Shown here one piece after another: positions 1 to 13,200 of a stretch of DNA of 64,000 bases (the stretch's first letter is position 1; each line of letters starts with the position of its first letter). The position numbers and the translations under genes were made by a program. A model generated the notes under the pieces. It saw only the letters and a program-made list of their open reading frames with translations. It ran no database searches and had not been told where the DNA came from. This DNA comes from Tubiluchus corallicola (lineage: Eukaryota > Priapulida > Priapulimorpha > Priapulimorphida > Tubiluchidae), in the NCBI GenBank assembly GCA_030141605.1, contig JAQGDQ010000014.1, forward strand, positions 682,001 to 746,000. The letters are read 5' to 3'.

Positions 1-1940
1 TTTGCTAGAGGCAATTAATTATTAAATTGTTAAGCGTAGTTTGTCCAAAGACAGGCTAACAAAAACATCGCAGTTTTATGTTAACATTCTTGAAATTTCG
101 AGCTAGTTCTTGCAGCTATTTTTATATTAGCTGGCAAGCATTTGTTTTTTATGGGATTTACCTTCCAAAAAGACTGAAATTAGTCTGGCCAAAAGACGAA
201 AAAAGAGAATTAGATTATAAAAACAAAAGGTTGAATTTGGATTTAAGAACACGTATTTAAGGAAATATTGTTAAAGTGAGAGAATAACGTAACCAAGCCG
301 CTGACCAAAGAGTTCTGCAACGCTGATATGAGAGAAAAGGAATGCTAGAGTAAGAGACTATTCTAAAATTAGAAATGGTCCATACTCCATGCTCCAAAGC
401 TCAAGTAACTATGGACGTATAAACTAAATATCTGTAGCACCTGCGTATACATGACGGCACGTTTCGGTACAAGAGCGAAGAGTGTCTTTGTACAAATACA
501 GAAATGAATAAGGTGTTAAGTTCTGGGCACAAAAAAGGCACCTTACTTTCTGAGAATTTTTAGCTTTATCGTTAATATTGTTGACCGAGTTGATTATCAA
601 AAGTGTGAGAGCTGAGATGATTTAAAGATTGGGAAAATCAATATATCAGTAAGGTGTGAAATTCGCATTTGGCGAATGGAATAAAAAAGTACGTTGTGGG
701 AACTTGCACTTATTAAACGCGTTGCCGTGATGTATGAATTCGTTGTATTCTTGCAAATCAGGGGTATATATTTCTGGTATATATTTCTGCCTAGACTGGT
801 ATATATTTCTGCTTTAAACCTCACTTTAAAGCCAGCGTACTTCGGATGTGTTGGCAGTCTATAATGAATGAAATGGAAAGCGTTGATGGTTTGCAGACAC
901 GAAAAGTAGGAATTTTTTGCCTCTTATAATATAGAGTATTAGATGCAGACGCTGCCTCCACACGAGACTAAATCTTCTGTCTAATTCATTCATGTCTGTC
1001 AGGTCATTTTAACATTTTATAAACCGCTGTATTTAAACTACTGTATTTATCACAAGTACATGTATAAGCGAATTCGTTTTTATGGAAATACGGTATGTTT
1101 CCAAATTCCCCTCCTTCCAAAATTTTGTTTGCGTCCACACGATTTTTCGAAAAATTTTGAAAAAAAAACTTTGTTTAATCTCCTACATACACGCATATTT
1201 AAATTTTCTTACACGTCGAGCCTATAGCGGACCGTAAATAAACAGCTAATTTTATGTCCGGACAGATGAAACGCCCAAGAGCATATATATATATATACTT
1301 ACAGCTAGGGAATCAGCGTGTCTGCTGTGCATCTAGTAATTTTGGTGCCAATTTTGTTGCATCTTTAAGAAATGAATCTATATCATGGTGACACATAGAG
1401 TCATTACTATGAACCTATTTTCGAACATCATTTTTTTCAAATTAATGTCCAAAAAGCGATATGAATCTAATTAAAAAATAAATTGTTTTAAGTTTTGTTT
1501 GTTAACTATAATATGATGGCTACGTGAGATATACATATAACTACAAAACACTACAAAATTAAGATTATCACAATAGCGAAACACTAAAGCAATAACACTA
1601 ATGAATCTATGAATCTCTATAAGTCGCAACAAGGAAAAAAATTGTATATTTTAAAGGACTCATCTATGATAATACGAATTTTAACATTTCATAGCTCACC
1701 TGACAAGCTCAGTAGGAATTTTAATGAATAGCATGCAGATGATGCTGCTGCTCGCTATCTGCATACGAGAGAGATCAGATTTCAACTTGGCTTCACTTAC
1801 TACGCTGATATCATCGTGTAATTGCTTGCACATGAAGCTCTGTCCCTCTCAAATACTGGCTCGTCTTTCTCTGCATTAAAGCATCTGTTGCTAGTCTTGT
1901 TAGTAAGGAGACCAGATTACCATATTTGTGCAGAAATTTG
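1..1940. other. AT-rich DNA, no gene recognised
   Basis: Only short, low-quality open frames. A short (TA)n at about 1283-1297 is the only structure noted. Confidence 0.5.
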
Positions 1941-1954
1941 GAAAGAGAGAGAAA

Positions 1955-2014
<60 letters not shown>
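1941..2014. repeat. GA dinucleotide microsatellite
   Basis: Imperfect then perfect (GA)n, followed by (AAT)n at 2019-2043. Confidence 0.95.
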
Positions 2015-2017
<3 letters not shown>

Positions 2018-2451
2018 TATTAATAATAATAATAATAATAATAAATCTTTATTAAAGAAATGAACATATATACAAAAAGGTGCCTCTTTTTGCAGGCTCA
2101 GATCAACAATTTACATTTTCATATAACAAATCTTTTAAATATTTCCAGTTTCACACTATGTACAACGTAAAACATTTTATACTTAAATTAGATGTAATTT
2201 CAATCGAATCACAAGTATTATACACACAAATTAACTTTACACAACTACTTAATTTATTTTGGTATACTCGAGTGGGCCTAAATTAACAATTACTTAGTAT
2301 AAAATTGTCTCTGATCAGGTTAGTGAAAGCCATTATTAAATTTTTATCAGATTGAAGCATAATATTACGTGTATAATTGGTGGCATTGGCTATTTCTATG
2401 AAACGCATTCTTTTTGTATTATCTACTCTATTGCATCTGAATAAAACGTTT

Positions 2452-2460
<9 letters not shown>
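2015..2460 (-). pseudogene. Possible LINE 3' tail between GA arrays
   Basis: On the minus strand a short open stretch (NVLFRCNRVDNTKRMRFIEI) is followed by noncoding DNA, an AATAAA and a (TTA)n tail at 2019-2043, the layout of a LINE 3' end. GA microsatellites flank both sides. The assignment is weak. Confidence 0.25.

Positions 2461-2514
<54 letters not shown>
2453..2514. repeat. GA dinucleotide microsatellite
   Basis: A perfect (GA)n tract, the second within 500 bases. Confidence 0.95.
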
Positions 2515-2515
<1 letters not shown>

Positions 2516-2864
2516 AAGAAAAATTCAGTTGAAGGAACCCAATGAGAAACCAGGCGAAAGATTTATGGGACTTTGTTGCTGTGGTGTTGTACTATGACAT
2601 TGTCTAGTTAAAAAATATAAACAATGCACTTAGGTATGCTTTGCACGTATTAATTTTGTGGGTACTAATTCAGATTAAGATTATTTCAGATAACTTGTAC
2701 CGCCTGGTGGCAATAGTGAAAAAACAAAGTGTGAGGTTACTGAAATAAATAAATTTGATGCCATAAATACGCCATAATAAAAAACCAGTAAAATTATTTA
2801 TAGAGTGCAGCCCTTGCTTCCTAGGTTTATGACCTTTATGCTATAATAGCAGTCAGTTAGCAGA

Positions 2865-3305
2865 TAATTAAAGCACAAAAACGCTTTTCGTAAATAAAGC
2901 TTAGCAAATTCGTCTTGAAATTTCCTATCACTTTCAATGCTTATTACATGCAAAGCCTGCGTTAGCAGTAATGCTGTTTAAAACTTGTAAATTTAAGTAA
3001 GTTTAAGTAAAGTTATCTAAACTTAAATAACAGTGTGTAAATTTTGAAAATATAATCAGAGCGTTTTAGCACGCTTTTTGCTAACTAAACGAAAGTTTAT
3101 AATACTTTATATTATCAGTAAGATCAATAATGTACTTTTTGGCAAACCAGTGGTGCACACTGGGATTGGCGACACAGTGCCGTTTTACTAGGTGGCGCGA
3201 ATATTCTAAATTATTAAGAATTTTCTTTTCCGGTAACGTAAGTCTTTCAAACAGGTAATCGTAATGCTAAGTAATATAAATTTGCATGGAATGTTCTTTG
3301 GGGTA
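2865..3305 (-). repeat. Dispersed repeat family R1, copy 1
   Basis: Read on the minus strand, this matches copies at 36256-36715 and 45876-46125. Shared blocks include TTACCTGTTTGAAAGACTTA, GCGCCACCT, a CCCAGTGTGCACCACTG-like block, a (T)CTTATTGA-like block, and TTTAAGCTTTAT...TTGTGCTTTAA near the far end. There is no coding capacity. It is probably a nonautonomous transposable element. Confidence 0.65.
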
Positions 3306-3477
3306 TTCTTTAAAATTTCCTTTTCTTCCCTTTTAAGTTAGAAAGTGGTAATAAACAGAATCATTGTTAATTCTACGGACCTTGTAAAAGGCAACGTTAT
3401 GCTGTCTCAAAAGCATCATCATTTCTTTTAAAGGGAAGCAGGATGATTTTTCCTACACATATGACACCGTTGTCAAG

Positions 3478-4026
3478 TGCTGTAAAAAGACCAATAATAC
3501 TGGAAAAGAATTTCTGATAGCTAAACACAAAAAAAATCTTAATTAATGGCGGGCGAGTCCAACCATTGATGACATCACAAACGAACGTAATTTTCAACTG
3601 CACAAGCATTCCATGATCGTGTTGCACGTGTTTGCGAAAACGAAAATTGACGTACAGTGCTACTTTACGAGATTCAGTGTGATGTACTAAAGCTAGGCAA
3701 GTTTTAAGTTAAAAATTCAGATTACTAATTTATCACTGTGCATGAGCTGTTTGAGTACGTGACAAAAGAACACTTCAGAGGTGAGAGGTACAGCGCCTGT
3801 TTTTGTGCAACGCGTTTCCGAAACGCAGGCGCTAGTGCCCGTCTAACTAGCGAATGGCAAAATGCATGTAACAACGAAGAACTAGTGGCGCGAATGTGAA
3901 ATTGCGTTTGTGCGATAATAATTGTTTCATGTAAGTCATTCTTGAAAAATAGTATGTTTCATTGCAGTATTTTAAAAAGTAGATTGTTTTAAACTACATC
4001 TTAAGATTAGGCCCGGTTTTCCTTTA
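3478..4026 (+). repeat. Direct repeat R2, left copy
   Basis: Aligns over its length with 5786-6373. Shared strings include CACCTGTTTTT/CGCCTGTTTTT, TTTCCGAAACGCAGG, CTAGTGCCCGTCTAA, GTAAGTCATTCTTGAAAAA and CGGTTTTCCTTTA. It is visibly diverged by substitutions and small indels. Confidence 0.75.
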
Positions 4027-4654
4027 TACATCCTCATAATTGGCAGCAGAGGTTGATCAGACAAGTGTCAGTGCTTACAGTGGGTACCGGTAACATGCAT
4101 TCCATAAATTACTTCAGAATCGTTCAACCACTTAAAAAACTTCTTCTTTGACCATCAGCGCGTTTGACCCAGCCGTTTCAAATTTGTAAGACGTAAGGAG
4201 GAGGGATTTGCAGACAGAAGAGCAGCTTGTAGGTCAACTTGGGCTACTTGCAGAGTGATACTGAAAGCAAAAAACTGTACGAATTTTTAGTTCTTGGTGG
4301 TGAATGCGTGTTAAATTTGCTAGCGGTGTTTTGCAATTGTTTCATTGGTTATTAATCATTGGTTTTTTATCTATTCTACAGTATTAGTAATACATTAGCA
4401 TATATTATAAAATTTATTGTTGCAATGCGTTTGAATGGTCGTGAATGTGGTTTACTACAAACAAAACTAAAACTAACTAACTAACGAAAAACAACATCCT
4501 CCTCTCTACACAATATATAAATTGATTGCCTGATCAGTAGAGGGTTTCATTACATAGTGGTAAAAATTATCAGTTTATGAATGAACTTTAAATGGTTTGT
4601 AAACTGACTACAAAATTGTTTGGATGAGATATGTACCTGAGTATTTACTATATG

Positions 4655-4740
4655 TGCTTAGTGAATCAAGTTAAGCAGGGCCTGGGCTTGGTCAATGATA
4701 GATGGTTGGCTGATAATTTAATATTCTGTCTGGGGTCAGT
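4655..4740 (+). repeat. 5S rRNA-like SINE fragment
   Basis: The stretch AAGTTAAGCAGGGCCTGGGC followed by TTGGTCAATGATAGATGG strongly recalls the internal promoter of 5S rRNA (AAGxxAAGCA...GGGCC...GATGG). It is truncated and followed by unrelated AT-rich sequence, as expected for a decayed 5S-derived SINE, not a functional 5S gene. Confidence 0.4.
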
Positions 4741-5785
4741 TTATGAGATGAAACGCCAAACTATTCAGAAATTACACTCAGTCTGTGATTAGAAATCCTC
4801 AATTGTTCATGCATTAAGACTGAGTAGCGTCCATTAGCGCCAAGATGGAAAATGTTGTCATTAAATCGAATTCATAATTGGGCAAATTGAAACTATTGAA
4901 ACTACAAACAAGCTATAATACTTTTCAATCCTACGCACGCCTATTCTCATCACTATTCTCATCTCATTCTTTATCATTTATTTCGGCGACAGCCAAAATG
5001 ATGTGAGCCTTTGAAGGTCTATCTGGACTTTTCTTTCTTTATTTTATTTTTTCATTTATTTATTTAAAGTTTATTTTAGCACATAAAAAGTGCAATATAA
5101 AAGTTAAAATTTACACAAAAAAACTAAGAAATACTATATGCCAAAAATGATGTCATGCACTATCAACGAAGGTATTCGATAAAAAAACACTAGCTACGCG
5201 TTAGTCGATAAATTAAAAGTTTTTTTGTAGTCGCTTTGGCGCGTTAAAATTTCCCATTAATCTCTTTGAACTAAATCACTATAAGCAATTTTGAACAATC
5301 AAAATAATTTTGGGAAACAACAACAAGGTCAACATTTTACGCAACTTACTTCAGTGGTACTCTGCCCGTTCCAGTAAACTGAGATGCGTTTCACGTTTTG
5401 TATTCTAGTTTTACAAGAATGTTTTTCCTCGTGGTCGCCGTTATTTATCTACTCAAGTGATCTCCCGCGGTCTGTTTTTGAAGAGAAATAGGCATATACA
5501 ACCATTCATGCCTTCTTAAGCAGGAAGAAGAGGTTTAAAACCATTTTCTATCAGCTTAAACTCCTCAGCTAAATTGCTTATTTCAATGCCGGCCCAGGGA
5601 CAGAGCAGTCAAGTTCACAGTAGCATTAGCCGAAAGTAGCAATTAGAGATTATAATTGAAAACCTAAAAAACATCTGTCTCCAGCCATTGTGAACTCTGT
5701 ACCATAAAACTGTGTGACATAACTAAGTTCCCCCAGTTATTTTGAACTCATTACAGATGATTTTTCATATCCTACTCCATTTTGA

Positions 5786-6373
5786 AGTACGGTAAAAAGT
5801 ACACATTTTAACACCAATAATACTGAAAAACCATTTCTGATAATTAAATAATAGATAAAAAACTTAATTAACAGCGAGCGAGCCCAACTAATGATGATCA
5901 CAAATGAACATAATTTTAATTTTCAAAGCACAAACATTCCACGAGAGTGTTGCACGTGTTTTGCGAAAGCGAAGATTGAAGTACTGTACATTACGAGATT
6001 CAGTGTGATATACTAAAACTCGCCAAGTTTTATGATAAAAATTCAAATTTCAAATTTACCGCTGTGTTGACGCATGAGCTGTCGAACGTGAGCACTAAGT
6101 CACAAGCGAACACCTCTGAACTAAAAGGTACAACACCTGTTTTTTTGTGCATCGCATTTCCGAAACGCAGGTGCTAGTGCCCGTCTAATTAGCGAAAAGC
6201 GAAATGTATGTAATAGCGATGAACTAGCCGCGCGAACGCGAAACTAAGTTTGTGTGGCACTAAATCTTTCACGTAAGTCATTCTTGAAAAAGTAGTATGT
6301 TTCATTTCAATAGTTTAAAGAATAGAATGTTTTGAATTACAGTTCAAGATTGGGTACGGTTTTCCTTTAAACA
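5786..6373 (+). repeat. Direct repeat R2, right copy
   Basis: The partner of 3478-4026, in the same orientation and about 1.8 kb downstream. The two could be old long terminal repeats of a gutted element or two independent insertions of one family. No polymerase remnant lies between them. Confidence 0.75.
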
Positions 6374-6894
6374 GTAAACAGCTTTCTCTAACACAAACTT
6401 GTATAAGGATGTTAAAATTAAAAAAAGTAAAACCATTTTTGATAACTTAATCTGCTGAGACTCATCTGCAGTAAGCGTAATTATTTGTGTATTTGTAATT
6501 TGTTAGCTCGTAGTCGTGTTTCGTAATTTGTGTATGTATGTACATTGTACATATGCATAAATGTATGTATTTTATGACTTTATGTGTAGGTGTGTATTTG
6601 CTTGCATATTTTATTTCGTCTCCGTTTATGTTTTGTTTTTGTTTTTGTTTTTTTTATTTTATTTTATTGATAATTTTTTACGTCAGTAAAATTTATTAAT
6701 AACTAGTTGACAATGTTTCTGACGTGGTCAGAAACTGAAGATTTTGCAAACAAAAGCTGTAAAAAATGAGCCTTAAAAATGAAGAGACGACAGCATTTTT
6801 TGAAAGTGCTTATTTCCTTTTATTGCATTGCTGGCATACATGGAAAGTGCATTTCACAATGGAACCTCAGCATTTAACTGCTCAGCCTATCGAC

Positions 6895-7810
6895 CATGGG
6901 TCAAAGGTCAACAATCTTGGCATAACTTATATCGTTCAGTTTGTCTCATTGAGGCCTTTCATTTCATATACAACAATTTACTTTTGGTAGACCCTATTTT
7001 GCCACTAACTGGGTCACAGGTTAACGATTCACACTGTAACCTGTACCATTCGATTCGCCTCATCAAGACCTTTCGTTTGATATGCTACAAGGTACGTTTG
7101 CTCAACACTCAGTGCACTTCAGTTCCCGACCCCCATTTTTCGGTTTTTGCCCCCTTGCAGGGTCGCGGGTTAGCTATTCTCGTTGTAACCTTTGCCATTC
7201 GACTCGTCTCATTGAGACCTTTCAATTAATGTGCTACACGGTACTATTCTAAGATACTTGATGCATTTCTATTTCCAATCCCCAAATCACCCATATTTTG
7301 CCATATCCAACAAACTGGCCCCACCTAACCGCATACCAAATATTGTCGCCCTAGCTCAAAAACTGTGGGAGCAGATGGATCCTAATGAAAAATAAATGAA
7401 GACCCGACCGCTCCGTGACCTTTGACCCGGCAACTCGGGTCACGTATACGTATATAACTTTGGCCAGAGAGTGTACCCTGTGAGTTTTGTGTGCCTAGCA
7501 CTCAGCGTGTAAAAGGTCACAAATTGGGCGGACCCCAAATTTTGCATTTTGGCCCCTCACTCGGGCGTTTAAAGCTTGTCAGCTCTTTAAAACCCCAGGT
7601 GCACATCTGCCCCACAGTACCCAAATACTTGTGAAAAAAAATTGGAAAATCACGAAAGCCCTAGGAGGAGTTGAATCCTAAAGGAAAAACTGACCAGTGC
7701 CCACTGTCCTTCCCTCCTTGACCACTGGTCAGCGGTTGCTACAACAATTGTACGTCGCCCGCGCAGGGCTACCAACCCTGCGAGTTTGGCGACCCGAGCT
7801 TGCAAGGCTT
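6895..7810. repeat. Diverged tandem/dispersed repeat island, GC-richer
   Basis: Three diverged units begin at about 6898 (GGGTCAAAGGTCAACA), 7010 (GGGTCACAGGTTAACG) and 7161 (GGGTCGCGGGTTAGC). Each is followed by a TGTAACCT...CCATTCG...CTCATTGAGACCTTTC block. A larger unit recurs from about 7370 to 7660 (GGATCCTAATGAAAAA versus GAATCCTAAAGGAAAAACTGACC). Short open frames here are consequences of the repeat. Confidence 0.55.
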
Positions 7811-8714
7811 ACGAATTATTAAGCGTTAAACTGGCGTAGAATAAATAATAAATAATATGAAATATCAACACAGTGAAAAACAGTAAGATTTTGCTATAGC
7901 AAAATCTTAATAAAAAGCGTTTCTTTGTGGTGCAACGACCTGCTGTAAATTCTTTTTTTATGACAGAGGCCTAGATTTTTGTATTGTAACTTTTGTTTGA
8001 ATTGAAAGTCATTTGCTATTTTCTGAAATGCATTTTTTCAGGCTATTGATCAGTATAAACTTTATAAGACGTTGGTTCAGACAATGTTGGCACTATTGTA
8101 CTAATTATTTAAATTGTCAGTGACATTTTTTTTTGTTTTTTCTTGAGAAAGCTGTACAGTAGTGTAACTATGTCATTCAACATGTAACGCTAATCGTACC
8201 TTGTACGACCTGTATTTAACACAATTGAAAATGTGTTTTCGTACGGAACAAATTTAACACCTTCACTAGTTGTATGGACACGAACTGCAGCATTACAAAT
8301 TTACAAAACGAAGACGCCCCATTGTGAAACCATTTTAATCTTATATGAGAAAAATTTAACATTGCTTGCAGCATTTTTCTGAATATTATGGGATGGTTGC
8401 TTTTGTAACAGTTCAGGAAAATATTTTTAATAAATCTTCAATTTTGTATTTAGCTAAAAGTCATAGAACAAAATGACAGAACAAACAGAACAAAAGAAAA
8501 CAGCAATAACAATTGCATATTGTTTACTGTGAGTACACAATACTGTCAAAAAATAAGGTATAACTTCTCACAGATAATTTTATTATATCATAGTAATACT
8601 CAGCATTCAATCACATACAGCAGCAATAAATAGCTAAATTAATCGTCAGCTTAATGTGGCTTGCATAATTCGTTTTTACTTTCATCATCAGGCTATTTTA
8701 ATGGAAAATAAAAA

Positions 8715-8845
8715 TAAAAATTATCATCGTCATCATCGTCGTCGTCGTCATCGTCGTCGTTATCATCATCATCATCGTCGTCGTCATTGTCTTATCGTCA
8801 TCATCGTCGTCCTAATCGTCATTATCGCCACCATCATTGTTGTTA
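8715..8845. repeat. ATC/GTC trinucleotide array
   Basis: Imperfect (ATC)n mixed with (GTC)n. It encodes only low-complexity His/Arg runs. Confidence 0.9.
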
Positions 8846-9436
8846 TTTGCATCAATGCCAAGACTGCCAGTGCTGTTTATAGTTTTAAAAATTCTGAAGC
8901 AATTACGAGTGTCGCATCCCTATGTCACCTGCTTTAAAATTCGCTTCAAAAAGATTGTATGTGATATTCTCAAAACCGACACTTTATTACTTAACTTTAC
9001 TGGGAGCCATCATTTTCCTTCAGTACTATAATTTCGTTTATTTAATATTTTTCTTTTTTTGTTTACTTGTTTTTTGTTTGTTTTTGTGTTTTTACTTGTC
9101 TCATTTGTCTGCATATCAGCGTGTTGTTTTAACCTCATGTTGGATGTGTTGACTGATGAACTGTTTTCAGATGCTATCACTCCATTCAAGACAACTTCTT
9201 TATTGCATTAAAGAATTCCAAATGTTCAGGAAGAGTTGCTGATAATCGCCTTGTCTATAGCTTTGTTGACAGCGATTCTGGTGGTCCTTGCGAAGATGAA
9301 ACAATTTGTTTACGCCGTTATTTCCTATCGTGGGTTGCATTAGAAACATGAAACCAAAAATGTGAACGTTTTTGGCAAAACAACAGTGTTCAAAATAATT
9401 GTAAATTGGTTTATACTTTAAGATATCAGTTACAAA

Positions 9437-9736
9437 TATACAATACAATACAATTACTATACAATACAATACAATACAATACAATACAATACAATACAAT
9501 ACAATACAATACAATACAATACAATACAATACAATACAATACAATACAATACAATACAATACAATACAATACAATACAATACAATACAATACAATACAAT
9601 ACAATACAATACAATACAATACAATACAATACAATACAATACAATACAATACAATACAATACAATACAATACAATACAATACAATACAATACAATACAAT
9701 ACAATACAATACAATGCAATTACAATACAATACAAT

Positions 9737-9737
<1 letters not shown>
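9437..9737. repeat. Long ACAAT pentanucleotide microsatellite
   Basis: About 300 bases of ACAAT repeats, nearly perfect over 9460-9714 with a few variant units at the ends. Confidence 0.98.
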
Positions 9738-9785
<48 letters not shown>

Positions 9786-9815
9786 TATTATATATTATAT
9801 ATATTATATATATAT
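9738..9815. repeat. TA dinucleotide microsatellite
   Basis: (TA)n to about 9783, then imperfect TATATTA repeats. It directly abuts the ACAAT array. Confidence 0.95.
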
Positions 9816-10079
9816 CAGCTCTTTAATTGTTCATAATTTTTATGGTAAAACACAAGGCTCATAACTCGCATCATCTGTTCATAGTATGCAAACTTTATAC
9901 TATTTCAAGGCTATTCATAGTACAAGGCGTCTCTGCTACAAAAAGTTTTAATTTATTATTCTAGCATAGATCTATGCATCTGTAACCCTATCATTAAATA
10001 AAAATGACGCTGTGATTGCATTGTGTGATAACTTAAAAACAATTGGAAATTTTGATGTTTTAAGTGGCATTTGCCTGGG

Positions 10080-10237
10080 CATCCTGACTGCCTATCTGGA
10101 ATAGATATAATGGGTTTATATTGTTTTCAATGCACCCGTTTATCGGGCCTGCGTTATGCGTTATTTTTTCTGCAGCTATTTCCTTAAAAAAAATTTTATA
10201 CGCAGCTATTCCGCAGGTTGCTAACGCATAACGCATT
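10080..10237. repeat. MITE-like inverted-repeat element M1, copy 1
   Basis: Contains exact inverted TGCGTTATGCGTTA (10150-10163) and TAACGCATAACGCA (10222-10235). Its interior CTGCAGCTAT and GCAGCTATTCCGCAG are shared with 35338-35501. The left outer arm is more eroded than in copy 2. Confidence 0.7.
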
Positions 10238-10239
10238 CC

Positions 10240-13200
10240 GGGGGCTAGGTAAACGCCACTTTACGCGAATTTTGAATTAAAAATTTGTACTAGTATTTCT
10301 TTTCTTCACACGAAAGTTCAGTAGTTATTTATCGCAAAGACAGAATAGATGCGCATTTTTAAGGGAGAAAAGCTGGTTTAAATGAACTTTTGCACACGCT
10401 GAGCATGCGCTCTAGATCCTGAAGTACCAGTCGGAATCAAGTTTCTTGTGATCTCTGTTCAAATACCAGCTAGAAGATCTCTCTTTAGACATTCGAGATT
10501 TTAATTTTGGTAAATAATCTTAGTTTATTTTCTCTTAGCATTCTGAAGAAACTTGTGTAAATTTAAGCTTTGGATTCGCAATAGATTAGCACAAAGACTC
10601 GTACAGTTTAACACATTACGATGATTCCAGTCAAAACAACTGCCCAAGTCAGCTGTGTGAGGAAAGCTGCACCCTGTCTGCCGGCTCTTTTTACAAGAAT
10701 ATTGAACCACAATATTTTTTCTGCCAGTACAATTAGGCACAGAAAACGTAGATCAGCTTTCCCGCATCGGGTTACCGTGCACCGGCACATTCAAATTTAA
10801 TTTCGGATTGCACTGAATACTGTACGTTTCAGATTATTTGGGAGAGGGATGGAAAGGCTAGTGTACATTAGACTTATGGTGCAAATTTATGCTGTACAGG
10901 CTACTGACAACTTTCAATTTCAAGTTGCTATAACTGTCAGCCTTGGAATAAAGCTTTACTGCAAGCTGTGTATTGCATTTTCGATTTCCATCGGCGAATG
11001 TATTCTGGACAGAGTCTGAAGTTTTAGTCTAGGAATACTTGAATGGTACTTTACAATGGCATTATAAAGAATAAGTTTAACTATAATTATAAGAATAAGA
11101 ATAAGTATTTTAACATATGCAATTTGAAATAAGAAGGTATGAATTCAGCCCTTTTGTTGTGAAACTCGATCCGTGTTTAGTTTATATTAATTGCACAAAC
11201 TGAAGTTGATTGAATTGAATTGAATTTTATTGGCACTTTTGGTTTGCCTTGATATACAGAGAGAGTCCTCCTATCTCTGCTACCACATTCAAAATTGCAG
11301 TGCCACCACCATTCTTATATGCTGCTAATATACGTCAGAGTTTGATAGATTGGATTTACTGCCAGGTGACAGATTGATGTCTAATGCTGTGTTTTACATG
11401 AAAATTTTGAGTGTGCCGTGTGCTATTTGTTCAAAAAGTACATTGTGCTGTCAAGTTTGGGATAAAGGATTGGTAATACTTTATAATATTAGATTTAATA
11501 TTACAAACTTTGGGTTTATTATCAGCTTACAAATACAGATTTAGATGATGGACCAGCTGTCAGACAAAATGTTGTGGAGTAACTTCCTATTTGAAGTTTT
11601 TAGTTTCTTTATGCTGTAATTTCAATTAAGTTTAGCTTTAAATTTAAGTTGTTTAATTTTCTGTGGTGTATTTTCAATATCTATATGCTCTAGCATGCTT
11701 TACAATAGTTACAATTCTAACATTAAATATTGGGATAATCAATTTACATAAAATCATAAACTGTATGAAGTTGGTCCAAAATACATCAGGAAAATAAAAC
11801 CGTTAAACCGTGAGTTTTCAATTTAGAATAAAGTATCAAAAAACTTGCATAATGAAGCTAGAATATCTCTAAGAAACATGCAAACATTTCAAACAAGTAA
11901 GTTTTCAGTTCACAATTTAAACAATTAAAACTACGAACTTACAAAAATGATTTAAAATACTCTTTAAGAATCACAAACGCTCTTAAGAACAAGTAAGTTT
12001 TTTTAATTTGGATTTAATACTATCAAAATTGGTACACGTTCTTAGTTCTCAAGTTCCGATAATTAGGGCCACATGCCCTGGCCCCTGAAGGATCGTTTAT
12101 GAATCAATTGTGAGTTTTGGCTGCCGAGTGGACAGCGCGTCCAGGGATTTTGATAATTAGACTCAGTCAGTATTAGCGTATTATAGCAGTGTTCTGACAG
12201 TACGTGCCAAATTAGTTCGCCAGTTTGTAGTAGGTGAAAATGTACAAAATTTTCTCTTCGTATTTTAGCTACAGTTTGTTTGTCAACACGTTCATTTGCT
12301 GCAATGTTCACTCTGCTGTCGTGTTTTAAACCTATATATTGTGGGTCAATCCCAGTGGAATTTTGCCCTGTGATTCACGCTCAACAACACTATCCAGCAC
12401 GCAAGCGCAGCTGTTACTCTGCCTTCACTCAACTATTCAAAGCAAGATGTTTTCAAAACCAACTGTTTACATTTGTTGTTTACGTCTGCAAACATACACT
12501 GTAACCCCATCTTTGCTGTATGTAACAGCCCGCTTCTTTTGATACTGGATAATCACTCCCGAATGGGGAATACTACGCCCTAGTTCACTGCTCTGATTCA
12601 TTAAATGAAGTATTCGCAAGTGGTACGTCATACAACTCAAAACAACAATTTTTTTAATTGCTTTAGTAATGTTTGCTACTATGATGTTAAAAAAGGGAGC
12701 AGTATGTTTCAGAAAAAATGTACATACATATTTACGTTTTACTAACGAGCTTACTTTCAAAGCTTTTCACTAGAAGAACATTCAACCATTAACGAATAGA
12801 AAACATTCCACTGTGGAGCCAAAACTAGAGATTTTTGCTTTTGCGTTATGCTTAAACCCTGCTAAAACTGAATTTAAAACTAATGGCATGATATTTACGA
12901 AAATAATTGAGCAAAGCTGGACAAATTTAGTCACGAAATCAGCAACTTCAAAAAACAATTTATATGTATTTATAAACTAGAGTAAATCGATTTTATTGCT
13001 ATAACGTAAAACCTATTTTACAACGAAGAATGCCCCATGTTTACCTGAAGTACAAAAATTTAACATTATTATAACATTAAATTAAAATTAATCTAACTGA
13101 CAGTAATAACTGACTTACGAGAGATTGTAGAAAACTCTTAGAATATGAAATGTAGTAATATAAAACACTTTACTGATGTATTACATAATAAACGTAAACA

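Noticed and set aside
8656-8937. His/Arg-rich open frame
   Set aside because: Low-complexity trinucleotide array with no domain.
9437-9737. CRISPR-like regular array
   Set aside because: Units are five bases with no spacers, in a eukaryotic genome; it is a plain microsatellite.
9200-9864. Overlapping open frames on both strands with repeated YNTIQ/CIVLY peptides
   Set aside because: They are translations of the ACAAT microsatellite, whose five-base period stays open in several frames.
10525-10790. Cysteine-containing minus-strand open frames
   Set aside because: The longer one begins at GTG, the other has no domain, and no convincing splice acceptor or family match was seen.
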